This document shows, one piece after another, positions 8,479 to 14,879 of a stretch of DNA of 64,000 nucleotides. The DNA is taken from assembly GCF_016711335.1 (NCBI RefSeq), contig NZ_JADJTF010000001.1:3844001-3908000 (forward strand), given 5' to 3'. This DNA comes from Thiofilum sp. GTDB taxonomy: Bacteria > Pseudomonadota > Gammaproteobacteria > Thiotrichales > Thiotrichaceae. The first letter of the stretch is position 1; each line of letters opens with the position of its first letter. The notes below the pieces were generated by a model. That model was given only the letters and a program-made list of their open reading frames with translations, had not been told where the DNA came from and made no database searches. The position numbers were made by a program, and so were the translations under genes.

Positions 8479-9747
8479 CTCTGTACACGACAATTCGCTT
8501 AACTCATTGAATCTTTTTCAAAAGAAAATCGCCTGAGTTTCATCCGTCCATCCTCGATCGCCATGAATTGTGGTGGACAAAGGAACAGAAGCAGCAGCCT
8601 AAGCCTATCCACTTTTTCCCGTACCCTTCCATTCAATAAATCGGTCAAGTAGTCCAAGCCGTAACGGAAGACACTTTGCTCTTTGCGTCCATGTTTTTCG
8701 TCTTCAAAGGCTTGACGGCTTTTTCCTTCCATTCGCCGACTTTGTGCGCCCAACAGAAGCCAATGGCAAGCAACGCCATCATCTTTTTGATGCGAGGGGT
8801 TTGGTGAAGTGAGTGGCTTCCATGTGAAAACCACGCCCTTTCAAGCATTGGAACAGGTTTTCAATTTCCCAACGTAGCCGATAAGTGCCAATGGGATCAG
8901 CCGTGTAGTGGTTGCTGGCGATAATCAACAACTCACCACTGGGCAGCTTTGAGCCACTGAGCCAAACCCATTCCCCGCTAACGTCGCGACGGTGACGGAG
9001 AACGCGCCGTTTACCCGGCTTGAGGTTGGCAAACAGCGAGCGGACATGCGCCTCTTTTTTGTGTTTGTCGGTCATCAACTGATTACCCTTGATACGAATC
9101 AAGTAGGGAATCTCTTTGGAAGACAACCACTTCCACCATTGACCACCAATAAACTCACGGTCAGCCAACACACCCAAGATGTTGTTGCGCCCGAATTGGC
9201 TGATAAATCGTTGCAGCAGGGCAATACGTTCACGTTGGTTAGAATTACCGCGTTTGTTCAACACCATCCAGTAAACGGGGATAGCCGCACCTTGGTAAAC
9301 AACCGCCAAAGTCAGGAGATTGAGGTTGGATTTGCCCCATTTCCAGTTGGTTCTGTCGAGTGTGAGGTAGTATTGTTGACCACTAAAGGCGAACATTCCC
9401 ATAAGAAAATGGGCAATGTCATTGTAATTAAAGAACACTTGGCTAAAAAAGCGTTGCATCCGTCGATAGCGGGAACCAATGTCGGTGTCAGAATCTATGT
9501 GTACCGCCAACAACGCCAAATTCATTTGTCGCGCACTCAGCAAAGTATGCAGCATTCCCACAAAACAATCCAAACGGGGCTTGCCCCAACTCAAGTGGGC
9601 TTTTAAACTGTCACGTAGTCCATCGCTCAGATCCATTTTGCTCTCCTGTGTGGTAACTAGAGAGTAAAACATAGGAGCGGTGGACTTTCACCATCTCCAT
9701 GACAAACATGCTAAATCAATAAGTTAGTGGTTTTGTCGTGTACAGAG
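8479..9747 (-). mobile_element. IS4-family insertion sequence, complete ends, decayed transposase
   Basis: The ends are a perfect 15-bp inverted repeat: CTCTGTACACGACAA at 8479-8493 and its complement at 9733-9747. Both are flanked by the 9-bp direct repeat AGCTAAACG (8470-8478 and 9748-9756), which proves a transposition event. The element is 1269 bp and carries one transposase frame on the minus strand with two frameshifts. Length, duplication size and transposase motifs fit the IS4 family (IS10-like duplication length). Confidence 0.93.
8499..9636 (-). pseudogene. IS4-family DDE transposase with two -1 frameshifts
   Basis: The start is the ATG at 9636 behind AGGAG. DDE residues lie in LTLDRTNWKWG and GVLADREFIGG, and the IS4 signature Y-(2)-R-(3)-E-(6)-K is seen as YRLRWEIENLFQCLK. 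After THFTKP the reading must slip -1 at a CCCC run near 8808 to continue as RIKKMMALLAIGFCWAHKVGEW. A second -1 slip at an AAAAA run near 8692 restores KHGRKEQSVFRYGLDYL. The protein then runs to the stop at 8499. Both shifts are consistent with single-base losses in homopolymers, so either true decay or read errors are possible. The transposase is inactive as written unless frameshifting occurs. Confidence 0.85.
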
Positions 9748-9756
9748 AGCTAAACG
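9748..9756 (+). repeat. Target-site duplication, right copy (IS4 element)
   Basis: AGCTAAACG is identical to 8470-8478 and directly follows the right inverted repeat. Confidence 0.9.
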
Positions 9757-9807
9757 TACATGATTACGGTGACTAAACGCTTGAATAGGGAAGGTACACT
9801 GTTCCAC
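9757..9807 (-). pseudogene. 5' fragment of the small gene split by the IS4 element
   Basis: Reading from a GTG at 9807 gives VEQCTFPIQAFSHRNHV, which joins in frame through the duplicated target to the 8155-8478 segment. An in-frame TAA lies four codons before the GTG, so this is the longest possible start. The IS200-type element begins only about 20 bases away, so the original 5' context may also be disturbed. Confidence 0.5.
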
Positions 9808-9873
9808 TTGCTGTTTAACTTAACAACCATCAGCTAAAGCTGAAGGGTTCGCTAAAAGGACTAAAGTCCGGAT

Positions 9874-9892
9874 ACGGGTCGAATAGACCCGT
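9874..9892. repeat. Hairpin at the tnpA-distal end of the IS200-type element
   Basis: The stem ACGGGTC/GACCCGT with loop GAATA immediately follows the tnpA stop. It may serve both as a transposition hairpin and as a transcription stop. Confidence 0.6.
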
Positions 9893-10321
9893 CTAGCCTT
9901 CTGTCTTAAAGTTATCCTCTAACCTCGGTTCAAAGTGATGCTCTAAATACGCCTTAATCATCTCAGCACTCAATTCCCCTGAAGTCGCACAAAAATAACC
10001 CCGCGCCCAAAAATGCTGTCCCCAATACCGCTTTCTTAAATCCGGGTAGCTTTCAAAGATTTTTGCCGCACTTCGACCCTTAATTCGGCGCATGATCTCG
10101 CTCGGTGCTAGCTCCGGTGGCACCGATAACAACAAATGCACATGATCCTTGCTCACCACCCCCTTCACTATTTCTATCTCAAAGGCTTGACAGGTTTGAC
10201 GGATCAACTCCCGTATCTTTAACCCCACATCCCCTTTCAGTACCGGATAGCGGTATTTCGTCACAAATACAAAGTGATACTCAATCCGGTAGACGGTGTG
10301 GCTTCCATACCGATACTCCAT
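9893..10321 (-). CDS. tnpA: IS200/IS605-family Y1 transposase TnpA
   Basis: 142 residues, the family's usual length. The HUH metal-binding motif is visible in SKDHVHLLLSVPP and the nucleophilic Tyr in MIKAYLEHHF. The N-terminus VYRIEYHFVFVTKYRYPVL and the segment IMRRIKGRSAAKIFE are typical. These enzymes excise and insert single-stranded DNA at hairpin ends. The gene looks intact and could be active. Its stop lies right at the edge of the 9874-9892 hairpin. Confidence 0.93.
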   Translation of the reverse strand: MEYRYGSHTVYRIEYHFVFVTKYRYPVLKGDVGLKIRELIRQTCQAFEIEIVKGVVSKDHVHLLLSVPPELAPSEIMRRIKGRSAAKIFESYPDLRKRYWGQHFWARGYFCATSGELSAEMIKAYLEHHFEPRLEDNFKTEG

Positions 10322-10373
10322 CTCTCACGACCTCATGCCAACCTTCATCCAGCTAGTATCGCAGATAAATCTG

Positions 10374-10389
10374 ACCGTCTAAAGACGGT
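10374..10389. repeat. Subterminal hairpin of the IS200-type element (upstream end)
   Basis: A perfect 7-bp stem, ACCGTCT and AGACGGT, with a two-base AA loop. It lies 53 bases upstream of tnpA, in the place expected for a foldback end recognised by TnpA. Confidence 0.7.
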
Positions 10390-10601
10390 GGTTTTAACCT
10401 TGAAGACGGACTAATAAAAGATCCTCACTAGATACCAAATGCGGCATTACCCTACTCCCTACTCAATGTAAACCACTAATACTAATAAAATAGTGTTAAT
10501 TTAGCCATTAGTTTCCCTACTAGCTGTATGACAGTTTCCGAGACATAACCTACCTTTAGCGAAGGCATTGAATACATTTTCATACGCATAAAAATACACA
10601 T

Positions 10602-10630
10602 TTGACACGCATTAGTGGTGCGCATAATAT
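10602..10630 (+). promoter_or_regulatory. Putative sigma-70 promoter of ccdAB
   Basis: TTGACA at 10602-10607 is a perfect -35. A -10 at 10625-10630 (TAATAT, 17-bp spacer) or CATAAT at 10623-10628 (15-bp spacer) follows. The start of ccdA is 36 bases downstream. The remainder of 10390-10601 holds nothing I recognise. Confidence 0.6.
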
Positions 10631-10665
10631 ACCCACATCTATTCATGTCAATGTAGAAGTTCGCT

Positions 10666-10917
10666 ATGTCATCTATGCCTTTTTATGAACCTACCTCACC
10701 TAAACGTGCTTCTAATTTAAGCATTAATAGCTCGTTACTCGAACAAGCTCGTCACTATAAAATTAATCTTTCCAAGTTATTAGAGACAGCACTGATTAAA
10801 ACTATACAAGAAAAAAAACAACAAGAATGGTTAGAGCAAAATCGCACTGCTTTAGAAGCCTATAACCAAAGAATTGAAGATAGAGGAGTATTTAGTGATG
10901 GATTAAGGAGCTTTTAA
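10666..10917 (+). CDS. ccdA: Antitoxin CcdA
   Basis: 83 residues. The N-terminal part is ribbon-helix-helix-like (RASNLSINSSLLEQARHYKIN) and the C-terminal toxin-neutralising segment is strongly CcdA-like (EWLEQNRTALEAYNQRIEDRG, ending in FSDGLRSF). CcdA represses its own operon and wraps CcdB to prevent gyrase poisoning. The stop TAA directly abuts the ATG of ccdB. The ribosome site is weak. The pair sits between insertion sequences, as expected of an acquired module. Confidence 0.93.
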   Translation: MSSMPFYEPTSPKRASNLSINSSLLEQARHYKINLSKLLETALIKTIQEKKQQEWLEQNRTALEAYNQRIEDRGVFSDGLRSF

Positions 10918-11229
10918 ATGGCGCAGTTTGATGTATATCTGAATACTAATCCTAATACTCGACAAAACATTCCTTATTTATTGGATTTACAAACTGACCT
11001 GCTAGATATGCTCAAAACTCGTGTGGTGGTTCCATTAGAGCTTTGTAGCCAAGCTAAAGCAGCTCAACAACTGACTCCGGTATTTGAGATAGAAAATAAC
11101 AAAGTGCTCATGTCCACACCTGAACTAGCAGGTATACATATAAAATATTTAGGCGATTATGTGTGCTCTTTGGCTAATAAAAGACAGGAAATAATAGCAG
11201 CCCTAGACCTTCTATTTACTGGATTTTAA
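10918..11229 (+). CDS. ccdB: Toxin CcdB, gyrase-targeting
   Basis: 103 residues with the CcdB fold marks: MAQFDVYLNTNPNTR, IPYLLDLQTDLLDMLKTRVVVPL and a conserved TPELAGI. AAGGAG at 10905-10910 lies seven bases before the ATG, inside the end of ccdA, so translation is coupled. In the F-plasmid protein the last three residues, Trp-Gly-Ile, are needed to poison GyrA. Here the tail reads LLFTGF, with Thr in place of Trp. Whether this version still poisons gyrase is therefore open; some chromosomal CcdB relatives also vary at the tail. Confidence 0.92.
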   Translation: MAQFDVYLNTNPNTRQNIPYLLDLQTDLLDMLKTRVVVPLELCSQAKAAQQLTPVFEIENNKVLMSTPELAGIHIKYLGDYVCSLANKRQEIIAALDLLFTGF

Positions 11230-11376
11230 TACATCGTAGCTCTTCAACGGCTGAATCAGGCTACAGATGCACCTTTTATCTAGAAAGATAGCCAGCTTAA
11301 ACTTATAAAACCATACCAATCCTAATAACCTGCCTATTATAGGAATAGTAAACAAACTGATTATTAGGAGTTAATC

Positions 11377-11934
11377 ATGACCTCAACACCTATTCATATT
11401 ATTAGTCCCCACCTCTCAGCCACTCGCCCTAGTAATTATATACCCACGAGTAACCGTATGCCTTTTGTAAGTGGATTTTCTGTACAACTGATGCAGCTTC
11501 TTCCTCTCTTACTTAGCCTATTACAACAACTAAACCAAACGCCCAAGCTTCAACGCCCACCCACCATTAGCCCATCGATACAATCTCCTACTTTTGTAGA
11601 CAAAGTTACCTTTGATGTAAATTATCCAATTCCATTTACGCATGTTGGAGCACAACAAACCCCTGTAGTCAGCATTACTTATAAAGGTAATGGCCTTGAG
11701 GCAGTGTACGCTGATGGTAATATAATGGGACAAATATCAGAACCTATTTCGGCTGATAAGCCTTTGGATATTTATCCACGTATTAACGGAGTACGAGTTA
11801 AAAAGGTAGAGTATACAAATACCCTAGCAACTTATACTTTAGAAAATGGTTCAGTTATTCAAAGTAATAAGCCTTTTAAAGTTTTTGGTGAATCAACTCC
11901 AATCAGAAACCCTACAAACCCTTGGCAAGCTTAA
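11377..11934 (+). CDS. Hypothetical protein, 185 residues
   Basis: The ATG at 11377 is preceded by TTAGGAGTTAATC, a good ribosome site. The product has a polar N-terminus, a short leucine-rich helix (LMQLLPLLLSLLQQLNQ), a proline/serine linker and a C-terminal beta-rich segment of about 110 residues (VVSITYKGNGLEAVYADG, then TYTLENGSVIQSNKPFKVFG). No signal peptide or known motif is clear. A strong terminator follows within 12 bases, so it is a stand-alone unit. I do not recognise the family. Confidence 0.55.
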   Translation: MTSTPIHIISPHLSATRPSNYIPTSNRMPFVSGFSVQLMQLLPLLLSLLQQLNQTPKLQRPPTISPSIQSPTFVDKVTFDVNYPIPFTHVGAQQTPVVSITYKGNGLEAVYADGNIMGQISEPISADKPLDIYPRINGVRVKKVEYTNTLATYTLENGSVIQSNKPFKVFGESTPIRNPTNPWQA

Positions 11935-11945
11935 TTACAAAAAAA

Positions 11946-11976
11946 GCCCCGTAAATAACATTTACAGGGCATTTTT
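11946..11976. terminator. Intrinsic terminator, probably bidirectional
   Basis: The arms GCCCCGTAAAT (11946-11956) and ATTTACAGGGC (11960-11970) close on a 3-base loop, with one mismatch. They are followed by ATTTTTAA on the plus side and preceded by an A-run that serves the minus side. It lies between two convergent genes. Confidence 0.85.
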
Positions 11977-12031
11977 AATGCTGCAAGCAATTTGCTTTAT
12001 TGAGTCATTACCAAGAGAAATATCTAGCCTC

Positions 12032-12754
12032 TTACTTCACGGTTATTTTTAATTTAAATTCGCCTTTCCAAGGATCAGCTTTCATACATTCACTGACCTT
12101 GAGGGTGTAATCACCTTTTAAGGTCGGTGAAACTTTCTTTTGATTGTTACAAGATAAATCCGCATCGCTCGCATCTTCACCATTCGGCGCTGTAATCCAG
12201 ACCGTGACACGCTTATTAGCCGGATTAACCTGCTCTACTGTCATGGTTTGCCCTTTGCCCACTTCGATAACGTAATTCAGCTCTTCCTTAAACCCATTAA
12301 GCTTACCGGTGACAACGGTACTGGTGGCATTACGCGGGAATTTAATACGCTGGGCTGCATTAGCGGCTGGCTTTTTGTCCCAAGCACAAATCTTAGCCGT
12401 AGCATTCACCCAACAAGCGCCCTTACGTTTAAACGCGCCTAGTGGAGCGTGTGCATGGGTTGATTTAGGATCAGCATTCCAAGAAGCTTCTGCTGTACCA
12501 TCCTCAAACACACTCAAATAAGTGAAATACTTTTTGCCAAACAAACGAAACGAACCATCAGGATCAGCATTATATTTACAGGTTCCCGAAATATAAGTTT
12601 TGCCTTTAACCACTAGCAAACACTCCGCTGGGCGCGTATCCATTCCATCCCCTAACTCTTCGGCCTGTGCTAGATTAATTGAACTTCCTAGACCTAACGC
12701 TAGCAATGCAGTAAAACCAATCGATTTCATCAAGTTAATGGCATTAAAACTCAT
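12032..12754 (-). CDS. Secreted hypothetical protein, possibly lysozyme-inhibitor-like
   Basis: I take the ATG at 12754, eight bases after GGAG; a GTG directly before it is less well spaced. The roughly 240-residue product has a signal peptide ending LAQA-EE. An N-terminal cysteine-bearing half (RPAECLLVVKGKTYISGTC, GACWVNATAKICAW) is followed by a beta-sandwich-like C-terminal half (GKLNGFKEELNYVIEVGKGQ, then SPTLKGDYTLKVSECM). The second half resembles the pre-peptidase C-terminal/g-type lysozyme inhibitor fold in outline, but this is a weak resemblance. It is probably periplasmic. The gene is convergent with the 185-residue hypothetical. Confidence 0.6.
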   Translation of the reverse strand: MSFNAINLMKSIGFTALLALGLGSSINLAQAEELGDGMDTRPAECLLVVKGKTYISGTCKYNADPDGSFRLFGKKYFTYLSVFEDGTAEASWNADPKSTHAHAPLGAFKRKGACWVNATAKICAWDKKPAANAAQRIKFPRNATSTVVTGKLNGFKEELNYVIEVGKGQTMTVEQVNPANKRVTVWITAPNGEDASDADLSCNNQKKVSPTLKGDYTLKVSECMKADPWKGEFKLKITVK

Positions 12755-13066
12755 CACTAATACTCCATAGATTAATAATAGACACCTACCACCTAAGGCG
12801 GCAGATAAAAGAGCTTCATAGGGAAAGAACTAACTTAGAATTAAGCTAAATTGATAAGGTAAGAAAACAATACAAGTTAGCTAATGGAATAGCAATGGCA
12901 ATATGTCACTAAAACAACTGATTTTATTATAATTTTTGTACAAATTAAGAACTAGATTTACATTTATACGGTAAGGGCTATTTTTTTGAGACAGCCTCTA
13001 AGCACTCTATAGCCATAGATGAAGTTAATTACCAACCAGTAACTAACCTCACCACTCAATTAATAC
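12755..13066. other. Intergenic region with no gene recognised
   Basis: An AT-rich stretch between two minus-strand secreted-protein genes. It should hold the end of the lectin transcript and the promoter of the 12032-12754 gene. I see no convincing terminator, promoter pair or RNA gene. Confidence 0.4.
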
Positions 13067-13498
13067 CTAACGATCAATCACATTCGGTCTCCAAGGAACT
13101 AATTTCCCCCCAGTACAACCGCATACGGACATTTCACCTTCAACAGTGGTTGTCCATTGACCATTCCATTTGATATTGCGGAAGGTGGCCGTGCATTTGG
13201 CTTTAGCATCGGCATTATTCCAAATCGGTCCTGCTTCAATCCCGCCTGTCGCATCGCCTGTAATATAAGCCCCACCATCAAGCGCACGATTCGTACCCGA
13301 ACAAATCGACATACGACCTGCGACTTTGGTGACCCAGTTACCATTCCATGTCAATGAACAAGCCGCCGCACATTTAGCTTTAGCATCGTCATTATCCCAG
13401 ATTGGTCCTGCTTTCATGTCAAAATCAGCCCGTGCCACCTGTGACGCACCTAATACTAGTGCCATAAAAACCAATGTCTTTAATCGCATTTTACTCAT
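13067..13498 (-). CDS. Secreted MVL-like mannan-binding lectin, two repeats
   Basis: 143 residues with a signal peptide ending ARA-DF and a GAGGTAGG ribosome site before the ATG at 13498. Two tandem repeats of about 40 residues are obvious: AGPIWDNDDAKAKCAAAC to GRMSICSG, and AGPIWNNADAKAKCTATF to GEMSVCGC. Both share the W-N-G-x-W-x-T-x-x-x-G-x-M-S-x-C pattern of the mannan-binding lectin family founded by the Microcystis viridis lectin. Such lectins bind high-mannose glycans. Export suggests a role at the surface or in the periplasm. An IS30-type element ends 22 bases before the start codon, probably separating the gene from its own promoter. Confidence 0.75.
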   Translation of the reverse strand: MSKMRLKTLVFMALVLGASQVARADFDMKAGPIWDNDDAKAKCAAACSLTWNGNWVTKVAGRMSICSGTNRALDGGAYITGDATGGIEAGPIWNNADAKAKCTATFRNIKWNGQWTTTVEGEMSVCGCTGGKLVPWRPNVIDR

Positions 13499-13520
13499 AC
13501 CCTACCTCGCATCAGTAACA

Positions 13521-13548
13521 GGTGAATTCAAGTAATAAGTGCATAACC
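13521..13548 (+). repeat. IS30 element inverted repeat, left
   Basis: Begins GGTGAATTCAAGTAATAAGT and matches the complement of 14615-14642 in about 22 of 28 positions. Confidence 0.88.
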
Positions 13549-14523
13549 TAGCAACTTTTCAGCCTCTATGCCGGATAGTTCTCGGAACACCTTGTAAGGT
13601 GTCTTGAAGCCCAGACACTTCCTGGGTCTGTTGTTGAGTTTATGTACAGCCTCCAGTACCTGTCGGATTGTCACGTCCAGCAGCCCCATTGCCTTGGGAA
13701 AGTATTGGCGTAACAGCCCATTGGCATTCTCATTTTGCCCACGCTCCCACGAATGATAGGGCTTGGCGAAATACGTTTTGCACCCAAGGGCTTGGGCAAC
13801 TTGCTCATGTTTGGCAAACTCTTTGCCGTTATCGAAGGTGAGCGTGTGCACCCAATCCTTGAAGCTGTCCAGCAAGGTGATAATACTGCTGGTCACTGCC
13901 TCTGCGGTCTTGTTTGTCACAGGGATTGCTAGGCGTAGCTTGGATTTGCGTTCATCCAGTGTCACCAAGGCGCCTTGGTGTCCCTTGCCAATCATGGTGT
14001 CGGCTTCCCAGTCACCGAGCCGTTCACGCTGATTGACGACTTCCGGGCGTTCTTCAATGTCCACCCGGTTGGGGATGCCTTGGACGCTGCCCGTTTTACT
14101 ACCGTAACGCTGGCGGTATTTCTTCGTATGGCGGCGTAGGTTTAGGTACAGCTTGCCGTTGGCACGCTTGTCCCTGAGTACATACTGGTAGATGGTTTCA
14201 TGGCAAATAGTCGCTTTGCCTTCCGCTTTCAGTCGACCGCTGATTTGCTCTGGACTCCATTGCTGTTCCAGCAGCGTACCCATGCTGACCGCCAGTTCCG
14301 GGGTCAACTTGACCGCCTTGGGCTTGTTCGCATGGCGTTGTTGCGCTTTGGCGTGCGCTTGCTTGTGCCGATAGCCGCGTTGTCCTCGGTTGCGCGTCAG
14401 TTCACGACTGATCGTCGATGGGCTGCGCCCCAAGGTTAACGCGATTGTTGCCATCGACTCCTTCATCTTGTGCCGGGTTTCGATATAATGCCTCTCCTCA
14501 GCGGTAAGGTGTGTGTAAGCCAT
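13528..14523 (-). CDS. IS30-family DDE transposase
   Basis: 331 residues. The N-terminal HTH is of the family type (MAYTHLTAEERHYIETRHK, then TIALTLGRSPSTISREL). The DDE acids lie in LGDWEADTMIGKG, TLTFDNGKEFA and GQNENANGLLRQYFPK. The LNNRPRKCLGFKTPYKVF ending is characteristic. There is no frameshift, so the element should be mobile. Its higher GC than the neighbouring lectin and hypothetical genes supports a recent arrival. Confidence 0.96.
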   Translation of the reverse strand: MAYTHLTAEERHYIETRHKMKESMATIALTLGRSPSTISRELTRNRGQRGYRHKQAHAKAQQRHANKPKAVKLTPELAVSMGTLLEQQWSPEQISGRLKAEGKATICHETIYQYVLRDKRANGKLYLNLRRHTKKYRQRYGSKTGSVQGIPNRVDIEERPEVVNQRERLGDWEADTMIGKGHQGALVTLDERKSKLRLAIPVTNKTAEAVTSSIITLLDSFKDWVHTLTFDNGKEFAKHEQVAQALGCKTYFAKPYHSWERGQNENANGLLRQYFPKAMGLLDVTIRQVLEAVHKLNNRPRKCLGFKTPYKVFRELSGIEAEKLLGYALIT

Positions 14524-14614
14524 GAAGTTCTCCCGTCAGTGGTTTTTCGGGAGGCTTTTTACCACATCTTGCCTCTGACCTTATGAGGAAAGCCGCATCC
14601 CGTCTCGATTAACG

Positions 14615-14642
14615 GGCTATGCACTTATGATACGAATTCGCC
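14615..14642 (-). repeat. IS30 element inverted repeat, right
   Basis: The complement begins GGCGAATTCGTATCATAAGT. It is followed by the ACA duplication. Confidence 0.88.
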
Positions 14643-14816
14643 ACATTTAAATTGTCAGTGCATCACCACTGAACCCCACAAGTCGCCAGATCCATATTAC
14701 TGATTTTAATCCTGCCCCAATGTAGTTTTTTAAACCAAATCCTGCTAATCCGATAAAAGGTAAGGTTATAGTAAGGTCGCAACTGGCTAGAGAAGCAATA
14801 AGTCTCACATAAAAAA

Positions 14817-14847
14817 AGCCCTGCTATTGCTAGACAGGGCTTTTTCT
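14817..14847 (-). terminator. Intrinsic terminator downstream of acnB
   Basis: AGCCCTG (14817-14823) pairs with CAGGGCT (14835-14841) around an 11-base loop. An A7 run precedes it on the plus strand and a T run follows, so it can act in both directions. It closes the sucB-to-acnB block on the minus strand. Confidence 0.85.
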
Positions 14848-14879
14848 CAAACTACCTTAACGGCAATTGATTGAGTGAT

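Larger units (their letters stand above)
9830..10389 (-). mobile_element. IS200/IS605-group element (IS200-type, tnpA only), approximate limits
   Basis: A single Y1 transposase gene is bracketed by hairpins instead of inverted terminal repeats. On the downstream side are TCAGCT-AA-AGCTGA (9830-9843), GGACT-AA-AGTCC (9858-9869) and ACGGGTC-GAATA-GACCCGT (9874-9892). On the upstream side is ACCGTCT-AA-AGACGGT (10374-10389). Subterminal hairpins of this kind are the recognition structures of the family. No target duplication is expected, so exact ends cannot be set. No tnpB is present. Confidence 0.75.
13521..14642 (-). mobile_element. IS30-family insertion sequence, intact
   Basis: The ends are 28-bp imperfect inverted repeats at 13521-13548 and 14615-14642, sharing GAATTC and ATAAGTGCATA blocks. 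The flanks carry a 3-bp direct repeat, ACA (13518-13520 and 14643-14645), matching the short duplications of this family. The 1122-bp element holds one full transposase gene on the minus strand whose stop lies inside the left repeat. Transcription runs toward the lectin gene. Confidence 0.93.

Noticed and set aside
8680..8815. Programmed frameshifting in the IS4 transposase
   Set aside because: Two separate -1 shifts within 120 bases are not a known expression scheme of this family; decay or read error is simpler.
8992..9606. A 204-residue plus-strand open frame
   Set aside because: It is the antisense of the IS4 transposase gene, has no ribosome site and no recognisable domain.
10602..10630. 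A CcdA operator in the ccd promoter
   Set aside because: Only a 4-bp inverted repeat (CGCA/TGCG) is visible, which is not enough to support a site.
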